From: Loripinus fragilis
Lineage: Eukaryota > Mollusca > Bivalvia > Lucinida > Lucinidae
NCBI GenBank assembly: GCA_964019695.1
Contig: OZ026515.1
Coordinates: 128,834,375-128,898,374, forward strand
Direction of reading: 5' to 3'
DNA: 64,000 nt
The first letter of the stretch is position 1; every line of letters starts with the position of its first letter. A model generated the notes under the pieces. It was not told the origin of the DNA. It worked only from the letters and a program-made list of their open reading frames with translations, and did not search any database. The position numbers and the translations under genes are program-made. Shown here in pieces: positions 19,934 to 33,147 of the stretch.

Positions 19934-20936
19934 GACTTTTCGCTTACTGTAAAGGCGGCGCCTAATGAATGCGTAATTAGGACTGGTCAACCTTAGACAT
20001 TGGTCAGTCAGGTGCATAACTTCCAAAAGTTAAAAAAATATATCATTTAAAGCAGTTAACTTTTTTAGCAACAAAAACAAAAGTAACCTGTTTGAGTGAA
20101 ACTGTCTTTTTTCATCTTCATATTCTGGAGTTACTGCAATTTTCACGGCCATGTGGATAATTTTATCTGAAGAACTTTTACATAACTTTACGATTATGCA
20201 ATAAATTTGTGTATGCATCGTCTAGAAATTTGTACGCGAGGTCATTGAAAATCAGAAAATAAGCTACTTTTTTAACTTGAATAAGTTATGTTTTTGACGG
20301 ACTAAAATTTGACCTTGGCGTAAATAATTTCAGATATAACCTAAATAAGTTACCTTCGATAGCCTCACTTTAAAATCATTGTTGAAAAGACACAATTTTA
20401 ACTTCTTCGAGTGATATATATTGTAACTTATACAGGTTATGCCCCTGACTGTTGGTAAAAGCTGAAAATGAGGCGTGGTTTTATTCAAAGGTAACTGCAT
20501 AATCTTGCGCCATTACCTCAGTATAGACGCAAGCACATTATTTATTCCTAAAAACGCTAGCAAAATAACTGCATCTGAAAATGTCTATTTAACATAAGCA
20601 TAGAGGCAAACATTGTAGACCCAGATCAGACTGCTCCTGCAGGAGCAGTTTGATCTGGGTCCATACTGTTTGTCTATGATTCTTCAAATATTTTAGCGGG
20701 CGACAAAAAACATACATTTTGTGATTATGCGCTTTAAGGGTTAACAAATGTGCGTTCAGTGTGTATACGGTTAGGATTTTCATGAAATGCACGCACGATT
20801 GCTCGGCCCAAATAACTTATTATTTCTTCACCAAATTTTAAATAGAACCTGATTTCCCTTCCTTAGCAGATGAAATAGCCGAACCACACCCAAATATGAA
20901 TATTAAAGTTGCCGCCTTTACAGTAAGCGAAAAGTC
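19934..20936. repeat. 26-bp inverted pair 1 kb apart, ending beside an exon
   Basis: GACTTTTCGCTTACTGTAAA-GGCGGC at 19,934-19,959 is the exact complement of 20,911-20,936. If it marks one element, the element is 1,003 bp long and its right end is 8 bp from the splice donor at 20,944-20,945. A MITE of the TAACCC family lies inside. No target duplication was found, so it may instead be two independent inverted copies of one repeat. Confidence 0.5.
20556..20743. mobile_element. MITE, TAACCCTTAAAGCGCC family, partial
   Basis: The centre GACCCAGATCAGACTGCTCC-TGCAGGAGCAGTTTGATCTG forms a strong palindrome, and the right end GCGCTTTAAGGGTTA matches the full-length copy at 14,433. The left terminus is eroded. 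Confidence 0.7.
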
Positions 20937-20945
20937 TATTAATAC

Positions 20946-21050
20946 CTTTATAATTAACGGTTTCCAGCAGTATGCTTTCAGCACCCTCACATGGGCAGGA
21001 TATTTCTCAAACGGAAATGGTACCACTGTACAGTTACAAATGGCTCCAAT
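20946..21050 (-). CDS. Glycosyltransferase-like gene, internal exon
   Basis: A 105-nt exon (35 codons, phase 0 at both ends). The acceptor TTAATTTCAG ends at 21,051 and the donor is AAG/GTATTA at 20,945-20,944. The peptide contains CNCTV (also an N-glycosylation sequon N-C-T), FPFEKYP and ends in AYCWKPLIIK. It joins the preceding exon as GLTAPEKIK/IGAICNCTV and the last exon as WKPLIIK/MMLQSYRF, with no phase conflict. It is separated from the upstream exon by 33,095 bp, almost all of it satellite DNA, and would be missed by a gene finder that caps intron length or masks repeats. Lumenal location is inferred from the Cys pair and sequon, as expected for a Golgi enzyme. Confidence 0.85.
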
Positions 21051-21088
21051 CTGAAATTAAAGATGGACATAGTGGTTTAAATACATTT

Positions 21089-21325
21089 GAGCCGTAACAT
21101 GTGATTTCCAACAATGTGACATTTTGAAAAGTGTAGACTCAGACAAGCCTATGCAGCCTACTTTTAAGCTGAGAAACTCCAAATGTTGTTCAGTCAGTAG
21201 CTTAACACTCATAGAATATTCAAGCGACGAGCAAAGGCTCTGATCAGACTTCGCGTATGCGCAGGCTGATCTGAGCCTTTGTTGGTCGCACATACCACAT
21301 TGTTGGAAATCTCATGCACTGGCTC
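21089..21325. mobile_element. MITE, GAGCC/ATTT family, full-length copy 1
   Basis: Ends GAGCCGTAACATGTGATTTC and, inverted, GAGCCAGTGCATGAGATTTC. ATTT flanks both sides (21,085-21,088; 21,326-21,329). Exactly 237 bp, the same length as the copy at 58,423. The interior has CTGATCAGACTTCGCGTATG CGCAGGCTGATCTG symmetry. It begins only 39 bp from the acceptor of the 35-codon exon. Confidence 0.85.
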
Positions 21326-21329
21326 ATTT

Positions 21330-21954
21330 ATCATATGACGTCACGTCTGGGAGTGATATTTAAGGATTGAAATTCATATTTAAAGCTTGCGCTGGAGGAT
21401 GAAAAACATTTGCTATTTTAATGCCTGTGAAGCTCGAAGTACTTCTCAGAAACATTGTTTTTCATCATCCAATGCACGCTTAAAATATGAAATGCAATCC
21501 TTGTATTTACATTCTATATTAGCAATCAAATTTATTTAATTATCTTCCACCCAGCCCGTCAGTTATCCTTATAAAAATCAAACCTTTCATTTGTAACGGA
21601 GGTGTTGAAACAGCCAGGGAACGAAACTCATTTACATAACGTCGTGGTGATACGAGAATGAGAATGAGAATGACAATGACAAAATTTATTTGTAATATAG
21701 GCCACTGACCCTTGATACAATACAATAAGTATACACAGCAAATCGACTTTTGCATACGTATACAGTGTTCCACATGCTGAATTTTGGATCCTTTTCTTTT
21801 TACTTAAAAAATGAATTCGATTTTTGGAAGGTTCATGGAATCATGAATACTTCGAGTCTCTTTCAAAGTAAGTGAAGCCCGAAGGGCTTTATGTTAACTT
21901 TGCAAGAGAATGGGGTTTATATTGTGATGTATGAGAGTTAGAAATAGTTAGAAA
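21330..21954. other. Intronic, nothing recognised
   Basis: Includes a short GAATGAGAATGAGAATGACA tandem at about 21,655. No gene is supported. Confidence 0.35.
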
Positions 21955-23165
21955 CATACTGCACTCCAAGTGGCTAAAATTCCCTAGAACCTTAACCAGT
22001 TTTAGTGGGATATGGTTTGATAATTGCTTTAGGACACTAGGTTCAACTACTTAACCCTTTCGTTGTGAGAAAGCAATAAGAACATACATACTTTTTAAGC
22101 GCAAGAGCTTCCTACTGGAAAAGCCATATTGCACGCAGAGTGGTCAAAACTCCATAGAGCCATAGCCAGTCCGATTGGGATATGGTTAGATAGATGCTTA
22201 ACTTTTTCATTTTGAATCAAAATAAACCTATATATTGTGAAGTGCGAGAGCTTTTCATCAGTATGAACATATATATTAAGGTTTATGAAAGCTTACAGAG
22301 ATTAGAGCCATATTGCACTCAGTGTGGCCAAGACTCCATAGATCCTTAGCCAGACTGAGTGGGATATGGATAAATGCATTAAGACAAAGCCTTTTATTGT
22401 AAAGCAAAATAAACACATATATATTAAGTTGCATGAAAGCTTACAGCAGTGCGAACCACATTTCACTCAGAGAGGCTTAAACTCCATGGATCTTTAGCCA
22501 ATCTAAGTGGGATATATTTGGATCTGTGGGTTGAGACACAATGCTCAAATGCTTTAGCCTTTCATTGTTATACAGGATAAATGTGTATAGTGTGAAGAAC
22601 GACGACATTATATACATGTTGTTTGAGTCATATTGCACTCAGAGTGGCCAAAACTCAATAGAGCCTTAGCCAGTCTGAGTGAGATATGCTTAGATCAGTT
22701 TGCTTAGATGCCATATTCATATTGCACTCATAGTGGCCAGAAACTCCATAAAGCCTTAGCCAGTCTGAGTGGGATATGGTTGGATGGAAGGATTAAGACA
22801 TTGTTCGAATGCTTAACCCTTCATTGCAAAATCAGATTAACACATATAGTGTGAAGCCCAAGCGCTCTCAACAGTTAAGGTCATATTGCGCTCAGAGTGG
22901 CCATAACTCCTCAGAGCCTTATCCAGCCTGAGTTGAATATTATTGGACAAATGCGTTATGACACTGTATTAAAAAAACTTAGCCCTTTAATTGTAAAATA
23001 CACGTATAAATTGGATGTATGGGAACTTACAGCATTAAGAACCATATTGCGCTCAGAGTGGTCAAAACTCCATAGAGCCTTAGCCAGTCTGAGTGGTTAT
23101 GGTTGGATCAACCTGTTAAGACACTATGCTCAAAACTGTAAAGCAAAATAGACTAAATATTAAGA
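21955..23165 (+). repeat. Tandem repeat of about 155 bp, eight diverged units
   Basis: The unit has CATATTGCACTCAGAGTGGC, CCATAGAGCCTTAGCCAGTC, TGAGTGGGATATGGTTGGAT, TTAAGACA and CATTGTAAA-CAAAATA. Units start near 21,955, 22,125, 22,305, 22,460, 22,625, 22,720 (short), 22,880 and 23,040. No coding potential is kept between units. Confidence 0.85.
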
Positions 23166-23235
23166 GGTATGAGCAGTTTCAACATTGGTATTCTATGATC
23201 AACAGTTTTCTCTTCGATTCTTCATGAGAATACCT

Positions 23236-23460
23236 AATGTAAAATTGGAAATTTTCGCGAGGGTTTTATTTTCGCGAAACTTCGCATATGCATATGCGAA
23301 GTTTCGTGAAACTAAAACCCTCGCGAAATGGCAAAATTATTCTGTCGTTTACTGATATAGGTAAATCATGCCCAAGTCGCGAATTTTCAACGTCGCAAAT
23401 ATGCCTTTCAATGAAATTCGCGCAAATAAATTTATCGCGAAATTTTCCAAATTTATAGTA
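23236..23460. mobile_element. TA-flanked MITE with CGCGAGGGTTTTA ends, left copy
   Basis: Its ends resemble TACTGTAAATWTTGAAATTTTCGCGAG read from both sides. A near-perfect 76-bp palindrome is at 23,253-23,328, centred on CATATGCATATG. Segments 23,310-23,400 match 53,960-54,060 in inverted orientation, so this is the same family as the element at 53,552-54,115, with a different internal structure. Confidence 0.65.
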
Positions 23461-23819
23461 TTTTGGGTTTTTTATCTAACAGAATCGGGCCCTCTACTTT
23501 CTTTGAGGTCCGGGGATCTGCTCAACGCCCGCCATTATCGTCAATACACACAGTGCCAAAGGCGAGCCGTAGCGACAAAGAAAACTTTCTTCCAAATTTC
23601 TTTAGAGTATTTTTCACATTCCGTCTCTTATCAACCTGCAGAAAACACCCTATTCTAGCCCTGACTCGTCCTTACGGTGCCGTAGGTTGGTCTGCAGTAT
23701 GTGATTGTGGTAATTCCTGATCGTGTTATCTTACTTTTTGATAGGCCGGAACATGAGATTTTGGAAATTATCGCATTGTCGTTCGACAGATGAGTCTCCT
23801 CCGCCGTACTTTCGATGCT
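23461..23819. other. Unique-looking DNA outside the giant repeat
   Basis: No counterpart is seen on the other flank and no gene is supported; overlapping frames of 85-96 codons here show no domain. Confidence 0.35.
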
Positions 23820-24069
23820 TTTATACTAAAAATATGTCTCGTACAGTAAGCCCTGTCTTAAGCACCCACTCAAAAAGAAGACCATAAATTGCTTTTCAAG
23901 ACCAATTATCGCTTAATGCAGGTCAAATGTATTGCAGAATGCTCCAAGAGAGCATTTTGCAATACTTTTGACCTTTATTATGCGATATGTACCATTTGCC
24001 AGTAAGAACTTTGTTTGTCTATTTTGCGTGGTCGCTTAAGACAAGTTTTACTTTATACTAAAAGTATGT
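23820..24069. mobile_element. Hairpin MITE flanked by 18-bp direct repeats
   Basis: TTTATACTAAAARTATGT occurs at 23,820-23,837 and 24,052-24,069. Between them is a long foldback: GTAAGCCCTGTCTTAAGC pairs with GCTTAAGACAAGTTTTAC, and AGGTCAAATGTATTGCAGAA pairs with TTTTGCAATACTTTTGACCT around GCTCCAAGAGAGC. It has no coding capacity. Confidence 0.65.
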
Positions 24070-24118
24070 ACAACTATATAGATAAAGATTCATACCAAGA
24101 CGCGATTGATAGCAATCG

Positions 24119-24985
24119 GGAAGGGGATAATGACAACTGTCCCCGCATGGTGCGTTTCTGCGCATGCGTCATTTGTTTTTAAAATAGACAGCCAAAAAAC
24201 CCAATGTCTATTAATAGCGCTTAACAAGATGCAGCTTTTAAAAAAGATAATACTTTATGTAGAGGTCATATTTTAAGATGCCTGAAATGAGGATGGCTGC
24301 CTCTATGGAGGCTTAATGTAAATAATCGCACATCATTTCCCATGCGCGGATCAAGAAAGTTTTTTCAGAGGGGGTCCAACTTTGACTACGTATTTCTTTT
24401 GTTGATAATGGGAGAGATGATCCAAATACCAATATAAGCGGGCCATCATCGGCCCAGCAGCGGAACGCCATTTAAATGGCGTTTCGCTGGCGGGCCGTTG
24501 GTGGCCCAACATTGAAAGTTTGCTTGGTAGCTGTGTGATTTTACAGGGGATCCGGACCAGTATAGTACAGAAACCCTATATTTTTGTGATTTTTCAGGGG
24601 GGGTCTGGACTCCCTGTCCCCCCTCTGGATCCGCACATGTTTCCTACAATGTGCCCCCGACCTCAATCCTCCATTTAGAATCAAATCAGCCTGTGCGTAT
24701 GTGCAGTTGTAAACGTATCAGCATATTTGCTATTTCCTTTATGAAGATGACATTCACAAGCGCTAATTTCTTTAACTATGATCAGACGATGGCTATCGCC
24801 TGCACATATATCATATAAGGCTAGCATGGAAACATGTCCTAATTCCTATAATAGAATGAAGGCAAATGGATGGGCATGTTTCTCCTTGAATAAACGTACA
24901 ACTATGTTCTGAAGTCGTTGTGAGGAGACGGTCAGAACTGGATGAGCGTATTTCTAAATCAGATATTGGTATTACCATATTCTAA
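24119..24985 (+). repeat. Giant inverted repeat, left terminal domain
   Basis: About 0.85 kb that is found again, inverted and about 95% identical by eye, at 52,620-53,500. It starts GGGGATAATGACAACTGTCC, itself a short inverted repeat. Recognisable shared points are ATGACGCATGCGCAGAAACG (as complement), TGGAGGCTTAATGTAAATAA, the 68-bp palindrome, GGGGATCCGGACCAGTATAG and ACATGTTTCCTACAATGTGC. Towards its inner edge it grades into degenerate satellite A monomers. No coding frame is conserved between the two arms. Confidence 0.9.
24440..24507. repeat. 68-bp palindrome in the left terminal domain
   Basis: GGGCCATCATCGGCCC, then AGCGGAACGCCATTT / AAATGGCGTTTCGCT, then GGGCCGTTGGTGGCCC. The whole is an imperfect palindrome centred on TTTAAA, and its two outer GGGCC...GGCCC blocks are small hairpins too. 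The same structure is at 53,112-53,179. Confidence 0.9.
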
Positions 24986-27900
24986 CTACGATCACAGCTG
25001 GCTGATCATGCTCCTCATTGGGTAGATGTATAAACATTATCTTACCGATGTAATGAGACGACCATGTTCCTTATGAAATAGGGGTATAACCATGCTCCGA
25101 ACATGGTCATGGGATGATCATAATGGACCGAGCATGTTTCTTACCTGAATGAGGTATAACCATGCTCTACCGTCGTCACGAAAAGATCACAACTGACGGT
25201 GCATGTTTCTTACCTGCTCTGTCCATTGTAATGAGAAAATGACAACTGTCGGAGCAAGTTTCATACATTAATGATATATAACCATGCTCTGACCGTTGTC
25301 ATGTCACGATGACAACTAACGGAGCATGTTTCATACCTTAGGGATGAATAACCATGCTCTGACCGTTGTCATGAGACGATGACAGCTGATGGAGCATATT
25401 TCATACTTTAGGGATGAATAACCATGCTCTGACCGTTGTCATGTCACGATGACAAATGTCGGAGCATGTTTCATACCTTAGAGATGAATAACCATGCTCT
25501 GACCGTTGTCACGTCACGATGACAAATGTCGGAGCATGTTTCATACCTTAGAGATGAATAACCATGCTCTGACCGTTGTCATGAGGCGATGACAACTAAC
25601 AGAGCATGTTTCATACCTTAGGGATGAAAACCCATGCTCTGACCGTTGTCATGTCACGATGACAACTGACGAAGCATGTTTAACACCTTATGGATGAAAA
25701 CTCATGCTTTGACCGTTGTCATGTCACGATGACACTGTCGGAGCATGTTTCATATCTTAGAGATGAATAACCATGCTCTGACCGTTGTCACGTCACGATG
25801 ACAAATGTCGGAGCATGTTTCATACCTTAGGGATGAATAACCATGCTCTGACCGTTGTCATGAGACGATGACAGCTGATGGAGCATGTTTCATACTTTAG
25901 GGATGAATAACCATGCTCTGACCGTTGTCATGTCACGATGACAAATGTCGGAGCATGTTTCATACCTTAGAGATGAATAACCATGCTCTGACCGTTGTCA
26001 CGTCACGATGACAAATGTCGGAGCATGTTTCATACCTTAGAGATGAATAACCATGCTCTGACCGTTGTCATGAGGCGATGACAACTAACAGAGCATGTTT
26101 CATACCTTAGGGATGAAAACCCATGCTCTGACCGTTGTCATGTCACGATCACAACTGACGAAGCATGTTTAACACCTTATGGATGAAAACTCATGCTTTG
26201 ACCGTTGTCATGTCACGATGACACTGTCGGAGCATGTTTCATATCTTAGAGATGAATAACCATGCTCTGACCGTTGTCACGTCACGATGACAAATGTCGG
26301 AGCATGTTTCATACCTTAGAGATGAATAACCATGCTCTGACCGTTGTCATGAGGCGATGACAACTAACAGAGCATGTTTCATACCTTAGGGATGAAAACC
26401 CATGCTCTGACCGTTGTCATGTCACGATGACAACAGTCGGAGCATGTTTCATATCTTAGAGATGAATAACCATGACCGTTGTCATGAGGCGATGGCAACT
26501 AACGGAGCATGTTTCATACCTAAGGGATGAATAACCATGCTCTGACCGTTGTCATGTCACGATGACAACTGTTGGAGGATGTTTCATACCTAAGGGATAT
26601 AATACCATGCTCTGACCGTTGTCATGAGACAATAACAACTGAAGGAGCATGGTTCATATCTTAGGGATATATTACCATGCTCTGACCGTTGTCACTAGAC
26701 AATAACAACTGACGGAGCATGGTTGATATCTTAGGGATATATAAGCATACTCTGACCGCTGTCATGAGATGATAACAACTGACGGAGCATTGTTCATACC
26801 TTAGGGATATATTACCATGCTCTGACCGTTGTCACTAGACGATAACAACTGACGGAGCATGGTACATACCTTAGGGATATATTACCATGCTCTGACCGTT
26901 GTCACTAGATGATAACAACTGACGGAGCATGGTTCATATCTTAGGGATATATTACCATGCTCTGACCGTTGTCACTAGACGATAACAACTGACGGAGAAT
27001 AGTTTATACCTTAGGGATATATTACCATGCTCTGACCGAAGGCACTAGTAGATAACAACTGACGGAGCATGGATAATACCTCAGGGATATATTACCATGC
27101 TCTGACTGTTGTCACAAGATGATAACAACTGACGGAGCATGGTTCATACCTTAGGGATATATTACCATGCTCTGACCGTTGTCATGAGACGATAACAACT
27201 GACGGAGCATGGTTCATACCTTAGGGATATATTACCATGCTCTGACCATTGTCACTAAACGATAACAACTGACGGAGCATGGTTCATACCTTAGGGATAT
27301 ATTACCGTGCTCTGACCATTGTCACTAAACGATAACATCTGACGGAGCATGGTTCATACCTTAGGGATATATTACCATGCTCTTACCGTTGTTATGAGAC
27401 GATAACAACTGACGGAGCATGGTTCATATCTTAGGGATATATTACCATGCTCTGACCGTTGTCATGAGACGATAACAACTGACGGAGCATGGTTCATACC
27501 TAAGGGATATATTACCATGCTCTTACCGTTGTTATGAGACGATAACAACTGACGGAGCATGGTTCATATCTTAGTGATATATTACCATGCTCTGACCATT
27601 GTCATGAGACGATAACAACTGACTGAGCATGGTTCATACCTTAGGGATATATTAACATGCTCTGACCGTTGTCATTAAACGATAATTCTGACGGAGCACG
27701 GTTCATACCTTAGGGATATACTACCATGCTCTGACCGTTGTCATGAGACGATTACAACTGAAGGAGCATGGTTCATACCTTAGGGATATATTACCATGCT
27801 CTGACCGTTGTCACTAGACGATAACAAGTGAAGGAGCATGGTTCATACCTTAGGGATATATTACCATGCTGTAACTGTTGTCACTAGACGATAACAACTG

Positions 27901-30900
27901 ACGGAGCATGGTTCATACCTTAAGGATATATTATCATGCTCTGACCGTTGTCACTAGATGATGACAACTGACGGAGCATGGTTCACACCTTAGGGATATT
28001 TTACCATGCTCTGACCGTTGTCACTAGACGATTACAACTGACGGAGCATGGTTCATATCGTAGGGATATATTACCATGCTCTGACAGTTGTCATGAGACG
28101 ATAACATCTGACGGAGCATGGATCATACCTTAGGGAAAATTACCATGCTCTGACCGTTGTCATGAGAAGATAACTAGTGACGGAGCATGGTTCACACCTT
28201 AGGGATATATTACCATGCTCTGACCGTTGTCACTAGATAATGACAAATGACGAAGCATGGTTCATACCTTAGGGATATATTACCATGCTCTGACCGTTGT
28301 CACTAGACGATAACAACTGACTGAGCATGGTTCATACCTTAGGGATATATTACCATGCTCTGACCGTTGTCACTAGACGATAACAACTGACGGAGCATGG
28401 TTCATACCCTAACGATATATTAACATGCTCTGACCGTTGTCACTTGACGATTACAGCTTACGGAGCATCGTTCATTTCTTAGGGATATATTACAATGCTC
28501 TGACCGTTGTCACTAGACAATAACAACTGACTTAGCATTGTTCATATCTTAGGGATATATTACCATACTCTGACCGTTGTCACTAGATGATAACAACTGA
28601 CGGAGCATGGTTCATACCGTAGGGATATATTACCATGCTGTGACTGTTGTCACTAGATAATGACAAATGACGAAGCATGGTTCATACCTTAGGGATATAT
28701 AACCATGCTCTGAAAGTTGTCACTAGACAATAACAACTAACGGAGCATGGTTCATACCTTTGGGATATATTACCATGCTCTGACCGTTGTCATGAGACAA
28801 TAACAACTGAAGGAGCATGGTTCATATCTTAGGGATATATTACCATGCTCTGACCGTTGTCACTAGACAATAACAACTGACGGAGCATGGTTGATATCTT
28901 AGGGATATATAAGCATACTCTGACCGCTGTCATGAGATGATAACAACTGACGGAGCATTGTTCATACCTTAGGGATATATTACCATGCTCTGACCGTTGT
29001 CACTAGACGATAACAACTGACGGAGCATGGTACATACCTTAGGGATATATTACCATGCTCTGACCGTTGTCACTAGATGATAACAACTGACGGAGCATGG
29101 TTCATACCTTAGGGATATATTACCATGCTCTGACCGTTGTCACTAGACGATAACAACTGACGGAGCATGGTTCATATCTTAGGGATATATTACCATGCTC
29201 TGACCGTTGTCACTAGATGATAACAACTGACGGAGCATGGTTCATACCTTAGGGATAAATTACCATGCTGTGACTGTTGTCACTAGATAATGACAATTGA
29301 CGAAGCATGGTTCATACCTTAGGGATATATTACCATGCTCTGACCGTTGTCACTAGACGATAACAACTGACTTAGCATGGTTCATATCTTAAGGATATAT
29401 TACCCTGCTCTGACCGTTGTCACTTGACGATTACAGCTTATGGAGCATCGTTCATTTTTAGGGATATATTACAATGCTCTGACCGTTTTCACTAGACGAT
29501 AACAACTGACTTAACATGGTTCATATCTTAATGATATATTACCTGCTCTGACCGTTGTCACTAGATGATAACAACTGACGGAGCATGGTTCATACCTTAG
29601 GGATATATTACCATGCTCTGACCGTTGTCACTAGACGATAACAACTGACTGAGCATGGTTCATACCTTAGGGATATATTACCATGCTCTGACCGTTGTCA
29701 CTAGACGATAACAACTGACGGAGCATGGTTCATACCCTCACGATATATTACCATGCTCTGACCGTTGTCACTTGACGATTACAGCTTACGGAGCATCGTT
29801 CATTTCTTAGGGATATATTACAATGCTCTGACCGTTGTCACTAGACAATAACAACTGACTTAGCATTGTTTATATCTTAGGGATATATTACCATACTCTG
29901 ACCGTTGTCACTAGATGATAACAACTGACGGAGCATGGTTCATACCTTAGGGATATATTACCATGCTGTGACTGTTGTCACTAGATAATGACAAATGACG
30001 AAGCATGGTTCATAACTTAGGGATATATAACCATGCTCTGAAAGTTGTCACTAGACAATAACAACTGACGGAGCATGGTTCATATCTTAGGGATATATTA
30101 CCATGCTCTGACCGTTGTCACTAGATGATAACAACTGACGGAGCATGGTTCATACCTTAGGGATAAATTACCATGCTGTGACTGTTGTCACTAGATAATG
30201 ACAATTGACGAAGCATGGTTCATACCTTAGGGATATATTACCATGCTCTGACCGTTGTCACTAGACGATAACAACTGACTTAGCATGGTTCATATCTTAA
30301 GGATATATTACCCTGCTCTGACCGTTGTCACTTGACGATTACAGCTTATGGAGCATCGTTCATTTTTAGGGATATATTACAATGCTCTGACCGTTTTCAC
30401 TAGACGATAACAACTGACTTAACATGGTTCATATTTTAGGGATATATTACCTGCTCTGACCGTTGTCACTAGATGATAACAACTGACGGAGCATGGTTCA
30501 TACCTTAGGGATATATTACCATGCTGTGACGGTTGTCACTAGATAATGAAAAATGACGAAGCATGGTTCATACCTTAGGGATATATTACCATGCTCTGAC
30601 CGTTGTCACTAGACGATAACAACTGACGGAGCATGGTTCATGCCTTTGGGATATATTACCATGCTCTGACCGTTGTCATGAGGCGATAACAACTGACGGA
30701 GCATGGTTCATACCTTAGGGATATATTACCATGCTCTGACCGTTGTCACTAGACGATAACAACTGACGGAGCATGGTTCATATCTTAGGGATATATTACC
30801 ATGCTCTGACCGTTGTCACTAGATGATAACAACTGACGGAGCATGGTTCATACCTTAGGGATATATTACCATGCTGTGACTGTTGGTACTAGATAATGAC

Positions 30901-31865
30901 AAATGACGAAGCATGGTTCATACCTTAGGGATATATTACCATGCTCTGACCGTTGTCACTAGACGATAACAAGTGAAGGAGCATGGTTCATACCTAAGGG
31001 ATATATAACCATGCTCTGACCGTTGTCACTAGACGATAACAACTGACGGAGCATGGTTCATACCTTAGGGATATATTACCATGCTCTGACCGTTGTCACT
31101 AGATGATAACAACTGACGGAGCATGGTTCATACCTTAAGGATATATTATCATGCTCTGACTGTTGTCACTAGATGATGACAACTGACGGAGCATGGTTCA
31201 CACCTTAGGGATATATTACTATGCTCTGACCGTGGTCACTAGACGATAACAACTGACGGAGCATGGTTCAAATCGTAGGGATATATTACCATGCTCTGAC
31301 AGTTGTCATGAGACGATAACAACTGACGGAGCATGGTTCATACCTTAGGGATATATAACCATGCTCTGACCGTTGTCTTGAGATGAGTACTAGTGACGGA
31401 GCATGGTTCATACCTTAGGGATATATTACCATGCTCTGACCGTTGTCACTAGATAATGACAAATGACGAAGCATGGTTCATACCTTAGGGATATATTACC
31501 ATGCTCTGACCGTTGTCACTAGACGATTACAACTGACGGAGCATGGTTCATACCTTAGGGATATATTACCATGCTCTGACCGTTGTCACTAGACGATAAC
31601 AACTGACTTAGCATGGTTCATACCTTAGGGATATATTACCATGTTCTGACCGTTGTCATGAGACACTAACAACTAACGGAGCATGGTTCATACCTTAGGG
31701 ATATATTACCATGCTCTGACTGTTGTCATGAGACGATAACAACTGACGGTGCATGGTTCATACCTTAGGGATATATTACCATGCTTTGACCGTTGTCACT
31801 AGACGATCACAACTGACGGAGCATGGTTCATACCTTAGAGATAAATTACCATGCTTTGTCCACTG
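24986..31865 (+). repeat. Satellite A, left array (70-bp monomer, forward)
   Basis: Consensus monomer: ACCATGCTCTGACCGTTGTC, then ACTAGACGATAACAACTGAC, then GGAGCATGGTTCATACCTTA, then GGGATATATT, 70 bp. About 98 copies by length. CATGCTCTGACCGTTGTCA is nearly complementary to TGACAACTGACGGAGCATG within the same monomer, so each monomer is a 19-bp-arm hairpin with an 8-nt loop. The outer 1.5 kb (to about 26,560) has a GATGAATAACC / ATGTCACGATGAC subtype and the rest a GATATATTACC / ACTAGACGATAAC subtype. Monomers decay towards 24,986. Confidence 0.97.
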
Positions 31866-33147
31866 TCATGAATGATAACTTAATAGTGACCTTGAGTGCA
31901 TGTACCATCAATAGGAGGCCTTATAGTGAAACATGAATACATGCACCGTCACAATGAGTCTTCAAATTACCCCTGAGCACATGTACTATCACTTGGAGAT
32001 TTCATAATGACTCTTGTACCATCACAAGGAGGATCTATAGTGGCACTTGAGTGTTTGTATCATCATTAGGATGCTTGATAGTGACCCTTGAGTACCTATG
32101 CCTTCACTAGGTGGCTTTGTAGTGATCTTTGAGTACATCTACAACGACTAGGATGCTTAATAGTGACCGTTGAGCTCATGTACCATCACTATGATGATTT
32201 ATAGTCACTCTTGAGTAAATGTACCATCACAAAGATTCTTTATAGGGACTAATGAGTATATGTACCATCACAAGGGGCTTTCTAGTGACCATTGAGTACA
32301 TGTATCATCACTAGAAGGCTTTATAGTGACTCTTGAGTACATGTACCATTACTAGGAGGCTTTAAAGTGAACCTTGAGTATGCGTACCATCAATAGGAGG
32401 TTTTATAGTGTATCTTGAGTACATGTACCATCACTAGGTGGCTTTACAGTGATACTTCAGTACATGTACTATCAATAGGAGGCTTTATAATGACCCTTGA
32501 GTACATGTACCATTAGTAAGAGACAATATAGCGATTCTTGAGTACATGTTTCATCACTAGAAGGCTTTAAAGTGGCTCTTGAGTACATGTACCATCACTA
32601 GGAGGCTTTATAGTGACCCTTGATTATCGGTACTATCACTAGGAGGCTTTATAGTGTCTGTTGAGTACATATACCATCACTAGGTGGCTTTATAGTGACA
32701 CTTCAGTACATGTACTATCCATAGGAGGCTTTATAATGACCCTTGAGGACATGTCCCATAAGTAAAAGGCTATATAGCGATTCTTAAACACAAGTATAAT
32801 CACTAGGAGTCTTTATATTGTCTCTTCAGTACATGTATCATCACTAGGATGCTTAATAGTGACCCTTGATTATCGGTACCATCACTAGGAGGCTTTATAG
32901 TGTCTCTTGAGTACATGAACCAGCACAAGAAGGCTTTATAGTGAACCATGAGTACATGTTCCATCTCTAGAAGGCTATATAGTGACCCTTTAGTACATGT
33001 ACAACCACAAGGTGGCTTTATAGTGACACTTATGTACATGTACAATCACTCGGAAGATTTATAGTGACCCTTGAGTACATGTACCATCCTTAGGTGGCTT
33101 TATACTGACACTTAACTACATGTAATATCACTCAAAGGCTATATATA

